A stretch of DNA of 64,000 nt from Lamellibrachia satsuma (taxonomy: Eukaryota > Annelida > Polychaeta > Sabellida > Siboglinidae), in contig BSQZ01000035.1 in assembly GCA_033239005.1 (NCBI GenBank), forward strand, positions 6,502,501 to 6,566,500, read 5' to 3'. The position numbers and the translations under genes were made by a program. Under the pieces are notes generated by a model. It made no database searches, was not told the DNA's origin, and saw only the letters and a program-made list of their open reading frames with translations. This document shows, one piece after another, positions 1 through 14,639 of this stretch (position 1 is the first letter of the stretch; each line of letters begins with the position of its first letter).

Positions 1-189
1 CAGTGAATCGAAACTATTGTCCACAAGTGGAAACGATGGCACTATCTCCCAGTGATGAAAGTCATATTGTATAAATGGCTTACCAAATATTTCCTAGAAA
101 TTACACAAAAGAAAGTGTGTGATGGACATATTGAATAATGACGATAATGATAATGTATTTCTCAAGAAACTTGGTATAGTAAAGAAGGT

Positions 190-1745
190 CATAGGTTTTT
201 TTCCAACAAAGACATATCATATGCTGAACTAAGACTGACAGGATGCGTAATGTTTAGGAGAGATCGGATAGGAAGAAGGGGAAAGTTATTTTATATATTT
301 TATATATTAAAGAATTATATCCAGGCCTACGAAATAAAATTGGAAAGGGAAGCAGATTGCTATAAAGCTGTTTGGTGCAATATAGTTACAGGAAATTCAA
401 CATTAACTATTGGATTAGTTTACCGAAGTCCACACATAAATGTGTATCATAATGGGAGGTTTTAACCAAGGACACATACGATGAAAATATGTAGAGAGTA
501 CAGGGGGTGAGGGCCAACAGTTTCTATTTTTAATTCAGGATAGCTTCCTAAATTAACACGTGCTAGAACAAACCAGGGGAGAAAATGTATTAGATATATT
601 TGTCTTCACAAAATGAATTAGCAGACAATGTCAAAATACATGAGCCATTGGGTAACAGTGATTATACTCAAATATATGTTGACATGAAAGTAAAATCAGA
701 GAGTAAAACAAAACATCCCGGAGAAATATAAAGATATAAAAAATATTTAGCAAAGCTAGATTGGAATAACATGCCGAGGAATAAGACAGCAATTGAATGT
801 TCGAGCTTTCTAAAATATGACATTGAGAGTATCTTTCTTCAATTTGTTCCCTTGAAAAAAATAAGGAAAACGGTCTAGAAACACCTGTCAAAAGAAGATA
901 TTAGAAACTAGTTTACAAGCATACTACATGGAGGGTTTATAGGCTTACCAGAAAGGATGAAGATTACACAAATTACACAGAGGCACTTAATGTAGCTACG
1001 ACTGAAATTAGACAATCTAAAAGAAACTGTGAGCAAACAAACAAACAAACATTTGTAGCCTAAGTGCATATGTAGCAGTTAGCGTTTGTGCAGGAATTTT
1101 TCGTAACGTGTTAGTAGGTATTGCTTGGTGTATGTATCCAAAATGCATGGTGGCATGTTTCGAAGTAAAGCTGGTAAGTGTGAAGACATAAGTATGCACA
1201 TTGTTACAAAGGTCATATGTGTCATCTGGAGGCCTGTCACGCACATATATAATGCTTCATTTAGAACTGGTGTGTTCCCATCAACAATGAAAATTGCCAA
1301 AGAAATACAATTGTTCGATACAGTAGACCATGGAGTAGCGTTGAATTATTGTGGTATGCGTGGACTAGCAAATTATTGGAAACGCTACCTTTCGAACAGG
1401 AAGCAATTTGTAAATACTGACGGGTGTTCTCGGATATAACACGGTTAGAACAAAATTGTTGAAAGTTGAAGCGATCATTAACAATGCAAGTTGTCTGATT
1501 AATCAAGATAGAATGTACATATTGTTTTTGCAAAATATTAACTACTGTAGTGATATGTTACATGTTACAAACATTAGGTGTATTACACTACTGCAGAAAC
1601 GAGTAGTTCGTCTAGTTTATGGCCTAAAACATTTGGAGCCTAACAGCACGCTTTTTAAGTAACTGCGTATTTTGAAATTTGTAGACTTAGTTAAATTTAA
1701 GACAGCGATTATTATGTATAAGGCATATCACAATGTACTACTGAA
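190..1745 (+). mobile_element. Decayed non-LTR retrotransposon (LINE) remnant
   Basis: Pieces of a LINE polyprotein appear in order but in shifting frames. About 360-700 resembles an APE-type endonuclease: LTIGLVYRSP at 404-433, a region around 451-600 matching the GDFN-to-VLD stretch, and a decayed SDH motif (GNSDY) near 652. About 1225-1290 reads like the segment ahead of the reverse transcriptase (THIYNASFRTGVFPSTMKIA). It then jumps to LFDTVDHG and YLSNRKQFV (1311-1415), so part of the RT is deleted. The 3' part (1590-1745) reads like the C-terminal LINE domain (LQKRVVRLVYG, then KFVDLVKFKTAIIMYKA). Stops and frameshifts make it non-functional. Its last ~83 bases recur at 35917-36006. Confidence 0.8.
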
Positions 1746-1746
1746 T

Positions 1747-1968
<222 letters not shown>

Positions 1969-4900
1969 TGTAAACCGAGGACATTGGCCAGAATACACAC
2001 CTTCTAACCGAGGTCCTACCGCCAACCGAGGACGTCCTCGGTTGGAAATAGTATTAAATCCTAGTCCAGGCACGTTTTTAAACGCCTACTAGTGGTTTCC
2101 TGTGTTAATTTGATGTAGACCTCGGTTAGCCGTTCAGAGCCTGTTTTTGTGTGAACTGTGTGTATAACTCTAGAGTCGGCGAAATCTGTCTTCACACACT
2201 CGCTTTGACGCGCGTCCTCGGTTCTACGGTGAATATTCTGGTCCGAAGCGTTGCTCGGCAACGTCGACATTTCACTGTGTGCGCGACACCCACGTCCCGT
2301 AATTTGTTTCTGATACTGCCATGACAAATTTACGAATTTCAGATAGCACTATATCAGATAGTTATTCGACGCTTTTGGTATTACGTACTTAAGATCTTCC
2401 ACAAAATACTATATTCACGTCACCGACGTAATCGATTCGGCTGGCGTCGGTATGTAAATATGAATTCGGAGAGAGACAGTAGTTAACATGAAATCCCACA
2501 AGATACTTCATTGACATGCCCGATATTAAGATGGCATCCGCTACGCATTGTTTGGACTCGAAGCTTTTGGCATGTTCTTAATATCAATATTTTAAAACAA
2601 TATTTATCAAATTACAAATTAACATCTACAACGAAGCAGCACATGGCAAAATATATGCCTCACATCTGACAGATTCTATATTTCTTGTTACACTGTGCTT
2701 TCATACATACGCAAAACGTAAAACGTGTCAACCGAGGACATTGGCCAGAATACACACCTGCTAACCGAGGTCCTACCGCCTATTTGATGTAGACCACGGT
2801 TAGCCGTTCAGAGCCTGGTTTTGTGTGAACTGTTTAGATATATATGACTCTCGAGTCGGCAAAATCTCTCTTCAAACACTTGCTTTGACGCACGTCTCGA
2901 TGCAGTTGCACCTGACCGATTCCTTTTAGATCTGACCGATATAGTTGCATCTGCACTGTAGTTGTATCTGAATAACTAATTCGACAAGAAAAGTAACATC
3001 TAAGGAAATTCGGTGTACTAAGTATTAATACAAAATATTTGAATTTATAGCCCAAGTCCTATCATTTTTATCAGGAGCGACTCTGATACTGCCATGTCAT
3101 ATTTACGCATCTTGGATAGCGACGCTTTTTGGTATTAGGTATTCGTCTTGTGAATGAAGTGTCAGCAAAGATATTCCACAAAATACTATATTCACCTCAC
3201 GGACGTAATTTTCGGCTGGCATATGTATGCAAATATGAATTCGGAGAGAGGCAATACTTAACATGAAATCCCACAAGGTGCTTCATTGACATGCTAAATA
3301 CAAAGGTGGCACTCGCTACGCATTGTTTAGACTCGAAGCTTTTGGCAAGTTCTTAGTATCAATGTATTTTTGTCATTAACATAACCATTTTAATGTATGT
3401 ATAAATTTTGTACTGAAATTCCAATATGTACGTATCATTTGTTTAATAAACGTTTAATACGTTATTTATTAATTCATTACATATTAATATCTTCAACAGT
3501 GCACCACAGGGCAAAATATATGCCTCACATCTGACAGATTCAATATTTCTTATAACACTGTGCTTTCATACATACGCAAAACGTGTCAACTGAGGACATT
3601 GGCCAGAATGCACACCCGTTAACCGAGGTCCTACGACCTATTTGATGTAGACCACGGTTAGCCGTTCAGAGCCTGGTTTTGTGTGAAATGTGTAGGTATA
3701 TATATATGACTCTCTAGTCGGCAAAATCTCTCTTCAAACACTAGCTTTGACGCACGTCTCGATGCAGTTGCACCTGACCGATTCCTTTTAGATCTGACCG
3801 ATATAGTTGCATCTGCACTGTAGTTGTATCTGAATAACTAATTCGACAAGAAAAGTAACATCTAAGGAAATTCGGTGTACTAAGTATTAACACAAAATAT
3901 TTGAATTTATAGCCCAAGTCCTATCATTTTTATCAGGAGCGACTCTGATACTGCCATGTCATATTTACGCATCTTGGATAGCGACGCTTTTTGGTATTAG
4001 GTATTCGTCTTGTGAATGAAGTGTCAGCAAAGATATTCCACAAAATACTATATTCACCTCACGGACGTAATTTTCGGCTGGCATATGTATGCAAATATGA
4101 ATTCGGAGAGAGGCAATACTTAACATGAAATCCCACAAGGTGCTTCATTGACATGCTAAATACAAAGGTGGCACTCGCTACGCATTGTTTAGACTCGAAG
4201 CTTTTGGCAAGTTCTTAGTATCAATGTATTTTTGTCATTAACATAACCATTTTAATGTATGTATAAATTTTGTACTGAAATTCCAATATGTACGTATCAT
4301 TTGTTTAATAAACGTTTAATACGTTATTTATTAATTCATTACATATTAATATCTTCAACAGTGCACCACAGGGCAAAATATATGCCTCACATCTGACAGA
4401 TTCAATATTTCTTATAACACTGTGCTTTCATACATACGCAAAACGTGTCAACCGAGGACATTGGCCAGAATACACACCCGTTAACCGAGGTCCTACGACC
4501 TATTTGATGTAGACCACGGTTAGCCGTTCAGAGCCTGGTTTTGTGTGAAATGTGTAGGTATATATATATGACTCTCTAGTCGGCAAATCTCTCTTCAAAC
4601 ACTAGCTTTGACGCGCGTCACAATGCAATTGCATCTGACCGATTCCTGTAGATCTGACCGATGCAGTTGCATCTGAACTGCAGTTGTATCTGAACTGCAG
4701 TTGTACGATGTAACTGAACTACAGTTGTATCTGAATAGTTTATCCGACAAGACAAGTAACATATAAGGAAAGTCAGTGTACTATACGAATTGTTACAAAA
4801 TGTGTGAATTTATAACCCACTTCCGGTAATTTTTATCAGGCGCGATCCTGATACAGCCATGACACATTTACGAATCTTGGATACAGCGCCGTTATTCGAC

Positions 4901-5960
4901 GCTTTTTTGTATTACGTATTCGTCTTATGAATGAAGTATCAGCAAACATCTTCTACAAAATAATATATTCACGTCACCGACGTAATTTTCGGCTGGCGTC
5001 GGTATGCAGATATGATTTCGGAGAGAGGCAGTACATCACATAAAATCCCACATGCCAAATACTAAGATGGCGTCCCGTACGCATTGTTTAGACTCGAAGC
5101 TTTTGGCATGTTCTCAGTATCAACGTATGTTTGCCATTAATAAAACAATATTAATGTATGTATAAATTGTGTACTGAAAGTTCTATTATGTACGTATCAT
5201 TTGTTTAATACATTATTTATTGTTTCGTTACAAATTAACATCTTCGACGGTGCAGCACAGTGCAAAATTTATGCCTCAGATCTGACAGATTCAATATTTC
5301 TTATTACACTGTGCTTTCTTATATACGCAAACGTAAAATGTGTCAACCGAGGACATTGGCCAGAATACATGCCTGGTAGCTGAGATCCTACAGCCTATTT
5401 GATGTAGACCACGGTTAGCCGTTCAGAGCCTGGTTTTGTGTGTGACTCTCGAGTCGGCAAAAATCTGTCTTCAAACATTCGCTTTGACGCACGTCCCGAA
5501 GAAGTTGTATCTGACCGATTCCTTTTAGATCTGGCCGATGCATTTGCATCTGAACTGCAGTTTTATCTTTTTAGTTTATTCGATAAGATAATAACATATA
5601 AGGAAATTCAATGTACTACGAATTAATACAAAATGTATGAATTTATAAATAAATTCTGGTCCGAACCAGCATCACCATTTCAGTGTTACACGACAAGGAA
5701 GAATGCGCGACACTCACGTCTCATAATCTTCTATCTAAGAATTATACACAAAGCGACACGTCACGATGCAGCTGCATATGACCGATGCCTTTTGGATCTG
5801 ACCGATGCAGTTGCATCTGCACTGCATCTTTCTGGATCGGGAGAAAAATCAAGTAACAAGGAAATTCAGTGCACGACGAATTAATACAAAATGTGTGAAT
5901 TTATAACCCACGTCCGTAATTTTTATCAGGAGCGACTCTGGTACTGCCATGACACATTTA
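1969..5960. repeat. Tandem satellite, unit about 860 bp, about four to five copies
   Basis: The same blocks recur in order: an AACCGAGG-rich block, CACGGTTAGCCGTTCAGAGCC, a CTGACCGATTCC block, an ATTTTTATCAGGAGCGACTC block, and an ATTGTTTAGACTCGAAGCTT block. Equivalent positions are 2899, 3761 and about 4621 (period 860-862 bp), then about 5495. The copies at 2720-3590 and 3590-4450 are nearly identical; the outer copies are more diverged or truncated, and the last (5630-5960) is partial. Short translations exist in several frames but none is conserved as a protein, so I treat the array as non-coding. A diverged inverted copy lies at 9890-10720. Confidence 0.93.
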
Positions 5961-6186
5961 CGACGGAGCAAGAACTGTGAACTACGTGAAATGCAGTCAA
6001 TTAAGGCGAGAATCAAGTGTTGTCAGATCTTATCTGGCTACTAATGGCATCCCTGGTGTGCGATGTAGGCTGAATACCGTCGGCTGGTCACTGGAAGGTG
6101 CAATAAAATTAACCAGGCTAGTTGATAGATTCTAGGGATTTGATGCTGATGGGAGTATTTAAATGTACAAGAATACTAAGCTTATC

Positions 6187-6702
6187 TGAGGGGAAGAAGG
6201 CAAGGATCTCAACCTTCCACTCTCCCCTGAGGGGAACGAGGCAAGGGTCTCAATCTTCCACTTTCCTCTGAGCGGAGGGAGGCAAGGGTATCAACCTCCC
6301 ACTCTCCTCTGACGGGAGGGAGGCAATGTTCTCAACTTCCCACTTTCCCCTGAGGGGAAGGAGGCAAGGGTCTCAACCTACCACTCTCCTCTGAGGGAGG
6401 GAGGCAGGGGTCTCAATCTTCCACTTTCCTTTGAGCGGAGGGAGGCAAGGGTATCTACCTTCTACTTTCCTCTGAAGGGAAGGGGGCAAGCGTCTTAACC
6501 TTCCACTTTCCCCTGGGCGGAGGGAGGCAAGGGTCTTTACCTCCCACTCTCCTCTGAGGGGAACGAGGCAAGGGTCTTAACCTCCCACTTTCTGAGGGGA
6601 AAGAGGCAAGGGTCTCAACCTTCCGCTTCCCTCTCAGCGAAGGGAGGCAAGGGTCTCAACCTTTCGCTTTTTTCTGAATGGAAGGAGGCAAAGGTCTCAG
6701 TC
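6187..6702. repeat. 42 bp minisatellite, about 12 units
   Basis: Tandem units of about 41-42 bp with the core GGGAGGCAAGGGTCTCAACC, followed by TCCACTTTCC and CTGAGGGGA. Units differ by substitutions and small gaps. The last unit runs straight into a TA array, and an inverted copy of the unit lies on the far side (6762-6795). Confidence 0.95.
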
Positions 6703-6764
<62 letters not shown>

Positions 6765-6804
6765 TGAGAATGCCTCCTTCCCTTCAAAAAGCATTCAATA
6801 CATT

Positions 6805-6882
<78 letters not shown>

Positions 6883-6951
6883 GTGTATATATATTTTTTT
6901 TTAACATTCAATATATATATATATATATATATATATTGAATGTTAAAAAAA
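6667..6951. repeat. TA arrays inside two inverted repeats
   Basis: A (TA)n array at about 6702-6762 is flanked by the minisatellite unit on the left and its reverse complement on the right (AGGAGGC...CTCAGT against ACTGAG...GCCTCC). A second TA array follows (6808-6878). A perfect 56 bp palindrome occupies 6896-6951 (arms T7-AACATTCAAT and its complement around a TA core). Either could extrude as a hairpin. Confidence 0.9.
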
Positions 6952-6967
6952 TATTAAATTTCCGTTC

Positions 6968-7250
6968 TTGTTTTGTAAAATCATGATGTTTTTCTTACGA
7001 AACTTGATGCCCGTTGGTGTTCCTGGCGTCATTGTTTTCAGTTTGCATCATCGGGGGTTCGGGATTGTTTGTCCCTGTATCTTTAGGGTCCTCGATGTTG
7101 TGCTGTGCCGGTGGGGTTGTGCGAGCATCCAGACTAGTGTTCGTCGAGCCTGTCTGATAGAATACCCCTATTGCTCCCTGGCCTGTCGGCGGCGCGGAGG
7201 GTGAAATAAACGTCGCCGGATTCCCGTAATTTAAGTGTAGCCCGCCCTTA
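6968..7250 (+). other. Unassigned GC-richer segment
   Basis: A 78-codon open frame begins at 6968 in a segment distinctly richer in GC than its surroundings. The translation is cysteine- and arginine-rich with no motif I recognise. It ends just before a LINE-like remnant. It could be an untranslated or LTR-like part of a mobile element; I do not call it a gene. Confidence 0.25.
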
Positions 7251-7440
7251 TAAAATGTTTGTCAATTTTATATTCAAACATACTCATACTGATGGCATTA
7301 ACACAATTAGTAGATAATCTGTTCATGACTGTTCCATTCATTTATCGGCCACTTGGAGAACTAGTATGTTTTTAATGCAATCTACACCATTCTTTTACTA
7401 ACGCTATTTGAATACCCTTTGAAGCCGCAATGCCACATCA
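7250..7440 (-). mobile_element. LINE 3' fragment, minus strand
   Basis: The text around 7262-7345 (AAACATACTCATACTGATGG and the following AACACAATTAGTAGATAATC) is a diverged copy of the 3' coding end of the LINE at 37860-38440. A similar piece is at 11300-11400. It represents the conserved C-terminal stretch ending in a MFKNRID-like motif. Badly decayed. Confidence 0.55.
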
Positions 7441-9030
7441 AGCATCGCAACTCTACTGACCGGGAGTCAACCGAAAATCACCCTCTACCTCCCGCCTCCC
7501 GTCCAACACTGTAAATCTTCCCGAAATGTCAGCAGGGCTCCCGCTCAGCACTACATTAATAACAGTAATAATTATTATAATAATTACAACGGCAGAGCGC
7601 ATACCTTCGCTATGCAGAACAGTTCGCCAGTTGGAACAGACTCATGAATGTGAGATAAACCGCCCTTTCATCTGTTTATATTGCTTCAGGTTTGTATTAT
7701 GAATGGCATTTACTAAAGTAAAAATCGTGAAATTTCAGAGGAAACTTATGTTTGATAAATTTGGCGCTCTACCCTAATCCTGGAAATCTCCCGGATGCAA
7801 TGTTCAAAAGGTTGGGATGCATGCCACATTGCTATGATACTCCAGGCTGCGGTTACGTGGAAAATAAATAAAGACTTAAAGACGTCTAGAGTCTTAGGGG
7901 AACAGAACACAACAAATCCGCATGTTGGAGGAAACCACCTCCCGAACCCTCCACCGCGCGGCGTTGTCACATATTATCTGCTACTTTTGCGTTTACAAAT
8001 GTTTGCATGCATGCAATTACACAAAATAATCAGTTAATTAGTAATAGTTAGTTACTCCTTACAGACATTCTGCATATTATATAAGAAAGGACACACCTTG
8101 ATAGATATGTAGATATATTAATACACCAAACACACTACTAGATGTTCGCGAAAGCATACCAACCAGTTTCTCCAAATTAGACATCAACACAATTGGAAAT
8201 AGTTCCTTTTTCCATACGAGTGAAATACCCACTTCCTCTTCTCCATGCTCAATCTTTATATACCTAAGCAAATTGCAATGTTTTTCGAATTCTTGCTTGT
8301 TTGTTCTTTTGCTTGTTTAGCAATTTGGGAAGAATGTAAGGGATAGGGTTTGGGTGGTTGACACCTGGTCGTGCAATAAGGCTGTTGAGTAACATGTGGG
8401 TAGGGATATATTATTTGAATTTGGGCGGTGTTTAACTTGAGGTTTTTCGATTTAGTTTATATGATTACCTATGTGATAATCAATTAATTCAATTTCGAAT
8501 CTCTTGAAGTTTTACTCTCATTTGATGGTATATTTTGCTATCAACATATTCTCCTACAGTGACAATGTATGTTACAATGCTGCCAGTGACATTGACACTG
8601 AACGTGTGCATTAATACGGTTAACAAAGGCAAATATATAACTCAACTGCGCCATATTCAGGGAACCAATTTTAACACACATCTGAACATTTTTTTTTAAT
8701 TGCGGCTAATAATGTTTCCTTATACTTCCTGTGATCCTTACGATAAGAAGATTGTCTTAGCAAATTACGCATTTAATGGCATGCTTAACGCCCTCCTAAG
8801 TGTTACACCAACCCCCATGGAGTAACTCAGTCGCATTTGTAATCTGATATGCGTGCGCGTTCCGGCAAAGCGCTTGTTATACTCACGTGTCTGACCGACG
8901 ACAGTTCGATATCACATTCCACTCTCTCGTCCGGCGATTAAAACAGACCTGTCACATTTGTTTGGTTGAAGTCTGCATTTTATCTTAAATTTGTGTATAA
9001 ATCCGTACAGCATTTTCATTGCTTTACCGC
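7441..9030. other. No gene recognised; repeat-derived sequence
   Basis: No credible exon or RNA gene is visible. Around 7460-7560 and 7770-7960 there are CTCCCGG-type motifs that look like diverged copies of one interspersed repeat. The rest is AT-rich unique-looking sequence without long open frames. Confidence 0.4.
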
Positions 9031-9039
9031 CCTTATGAA

Positions 9040-9225
9040 AATATGTCATCGTATTCCATGTTAAAATACCATATTGTTTTATAAAAGGTAAACCATGGTA
9101 GACCATGCAGTTACAATACACAACATATAAAAAAACGTGGTCTACCACAGTTTACCACGTAATGTCATGGTATACCACTGTATTACATGCAATACCATGT
9201 AATATCATGGTATACCATGCATTCC
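9040..9225. repeat. Cluster of ATGGTATACCAT-type palindromic repeats
   Basis: The short palindromic words ACCATGGTA, ATGGTATACCA and CCATGTAATATCATGG, with their variants, recur at least six times in under 200 bp. The arrangement resembles subterminal repeats of a small DNA transposon, but I see no clear terminal inverted repeat. Confidence 0.6.
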
Positions 9226-9889
9226 TACTCCGACTGAGTGTCAACATTTATCAGGCTACAAAATATACCTACATAAGAAAACTCCGCTAGGTTTTGTCCG
9301 AAATCTGCGTAGGATCAAACGAATTTGCTCTTTCACAGCCACTGTAAGTTTGTCATTGCATGTTAAAATAAAGGTAAGTTCGCTATATACTAAAGAGTAG
9401 CATGTCTTCCTCTTAGCTTAGAATAACTTCTTAAATATAAGGCAAAAACAGAAATTATTCCTCGTGAGCAATCACGCAAATGTTGATAGCCTATACGTGC
9501 AATTGTATTGACACAATGTGATCCTGTACAATATATTTCTCTCAACTGGCAATATGTATGACAGGTTCATACAAAGGGTTCATATAAATCGGGAATACCC
9601 ATACCTCTTGATTGCTGCTGGTTTGCACACATGCTAAACTACACAGCCTTTACGTCTTTACGTCTACATTTCGTAGTCATAACAACTAACTGGTTGGCGC
9701 ATCTTGTTTTTAATACATACCGTTAATCATGGTCCACAAAAGGTGGCCAAATTATTGTAGGCCCTACTTGACCTTAGTTTCAGCCAACTCTCTGCGTACC
9801 CCCGGAAAACCTCTCGCTTATCCGGGGCTACGCGTACTCCAGGTTGGGAATCGCTGGTTCACAACATAAAGCCAAAACTTTACCAGTTT

Positions 9890-10836
<947 letters not shown>

Positions 10837-10894
10837 TGGACAATCATTGAACTACTATGCGTGGGATACATTTGGTGACGAAATATGTGGTTAG

Positions 10895-11043
10895 GTTCTT
10901 GGATATTCACGGATGCCACCCATGGCAGACAAGCTCCACTTGCTGGATTCTCTCATAAGGAAGATGTTGGCTATGTTGGCATTGCCAGCTGGTCGTCAGT
11001 CTACAAGGCTGCATTGATTCCGAGAGATAATAACCGACAGCCA
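10895..11043 (+). CDS. TRPM-like: TRPM-like channel, exon 1 of those seen (N-terminal SLOG region)
   Basis: Encodes the classic TRPM homology segment: GSWIFTDATHGRQAP corresponds to the AWI(I/F)TGG(T/S)H motif of the cytosolic SLOG/LSDAT domain, and VGYVGIASWSSVYKAALI corresponds to the A(I/M)GIAPWG(V/I)V strand further on. The exon is bounded by TTAG on the left (two bases complete a split codon) and CCA|GTAAGT on the right, leaving phase 0, which fits the next exon. The preceding exon, which should end with one base of a Gly codon, was not found in the window. The third position of the GGT/GGS turn is changed to D-A, an unusual substitution for the family. Confidence 0.88.
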
Positions 11044-11087
11044 GTAAGTATTTACTTGCACGTATTGGCATGACACGCATAACCATC

Positions 11088-11161
<74 letters not shown>

Positions 11162-12012
11162 TCTGCTTATTTACACAGTCTGCCAAAGTTAAAAAAGATT
11201 GCCGCCCAAAGCATAAACTCCATATGGCAAGTGTACAGTGAAGCCTTTAGCCTATGGATAGGCTAGTCTGAAATAGTTGTAAATTTTGTTTTTAAACTCT
11301 GCTGTTAGTTACACAACCAGTAGATAATGTGTTCCTTCCGTTTATCGTTCTATGTAAGACTTAATACTTTCTGAAATGCAATCTACCCTTGTTTATTTCA
11401 TGTCTTCCAGTTCGTCTACCTTCCATAAGTGATGGCGCAAATGATTATATAAATTTTCACAACCACTTAATATTGTCTATTTGATTTCCTCTCAATTTGC
11501 TCTTCTCTAATGTTTTAGGCGCTTTTCATAAATAAGGTCTCGCGGTTCTGGAATCAGATTAGTTTGGATTCTTTCTAATACATATATGTCCTTCTTAAGA
11601 AATGGCATCTAGATTTGTATACAGTTTTCCAAACGAGGCATGGCGTTTCATACTGATGAATAATGAACTATTTTGCTTTTTGTTATATTATCCCAATGAA
11701 CCAAACAATTAAATTACGCTTTGAAACTGCAATCCCACACCGCTTTCAAACTGTCAAGCCAGTATCGATTGTTACTCCGAAATCTGTTTATGGTTGTACC
11801 CATATCAGCATCTCCCATTTTATATATTCCATATGCATTTACATTTACACGTCTTGTGTCGGGCCTGCACAGCTATTTATATAGTACATTTTCTCAGCCC
11901 AGTCACGGACGAGTCGACCAGTACTCCTAAAATTCATCCCAAATTAATATAGTGCGCTCGTCCACTGTCATGAATGTTTCCTGCACTCTGACGTGTGCCT
12001 CCCGGACACTTT
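11044..12012. other. Intron 1 left part: TA array and minus-strand LINE fragment
   Basis: After the donor comes a 68 bp TA array (11090-11157). From about 11300 to 11870 the minus strand carries a decayed LINE end: the 11520-11620 block reads like the LERIQ...LIPEPRDL segment, and 11700-11860 matches 53270-53410. No further exon is seen. Confidence 0.6.
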
Positions 12013-12441
12013 GGCCGAGTTCAACTTACCGACCAACACCGACCAGTGGTCGATGAACAAAGCCAACATATTACGTGTGACGCAAGCTTACATGTGCGTG
12101 ACATGCAACATACCAATTGGTACAGCTTCCAATGTCTCTAAATGTAATATCAATAACACTAATATCGATCACTATACTAGCACAAACAGAACAATAATTG
12201 TATATTACGAAAAAAAATCCATTCGAAGAGGATGACTGTAATACGGACAAATGCTCTTCTTGTTTCTTATGACGCTACGTTGTTTGCCATACCGACCATT
12301 CTTTGACCAGAGCTTCCACCTGTGGAAATGTTGGTCGATGTGACGTAATTCTGGCCAAATCGGGTCAGCCAGAATGCGTTATACTTACACTGCAACTTGA
12401 TTGACCACTGATCGGTGTTGGTCATAAGTCAAACTCGCCCC
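12013..12441. mobile_element. MITE-like element with 42 bp terminal inverted repeats
   Basis: The left end (12013-12054) contains GACCAACACCGACCAGTGGTC, and the right end (12400-12441) is its near-perfect complement (GACCACTGATCGGTGTTGGTC). The homology continues inward with mismatches. Length is about 430 bp, with no coding capacity. This matches a miniature inverted-repeat transposable element. It lies about 175 bp upstream of the next exon. I could not define a target-site duplication. Confidence 0.8.
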
Positions 12442-12617
12442 TGCTGTACAAGGTACTTCCCTGGCCATTGTTTGACCTTTCAAGCCATCTAATCTTGGCT
12501 TGGTGTTTTGACAGCGCACAATTTGTACCTATAACCTAGACTTTCTATTTCACCCCTTAGCACGCATTACACATCGTCTCATTTTCAAACTGGTCACAGT
12601 AAATTTCGACTTTGTAG

Positions 12618-12759
12618 CACACAGCCAGCTACGACTTCGAAGAAAACACGGATGACAGATTGCTTGAGCTGGATGGTCGCCTGAACTACTTCATCTTAGT
12701 GGACGCGAATATAACATTGACTGAATTCAAAGTGAAACTACGACAGGAGTTCATTGATG
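12618..12759 (+). CDS. TRPM-like: TRPM-like channel, exon 2 (SLOG region continued)
   Basis: In phase with exon 1, the frame opens after TTTGTAG with [13 protein letters not shown] and continues [15 protein letters not shown]. This aligns with the LDYNYSAFFLVDDGT part of TRPM proteins (Y-F-(I/L)-(L/V)-D core). It is followed by [13 protein letters not shown], the RFR-LE-I helix. It ends GAT G|GTATGA, phase 1, as exon 3 requires. A long TA/TATATG array begins 80 bp past the donor. Confidence 0.88.
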
Positions 12760-12830
12760 GTATGAATTTTCATATTGTGACTTGTTTTGGTTATAAACAA
12801 GAGTATGAACATAATATGTCGGCTTGCGTG

Positions 12831-14620
<1,790 letters not shown>

Positions 14621-14639
14621 ATAGAATACAACTACAATC

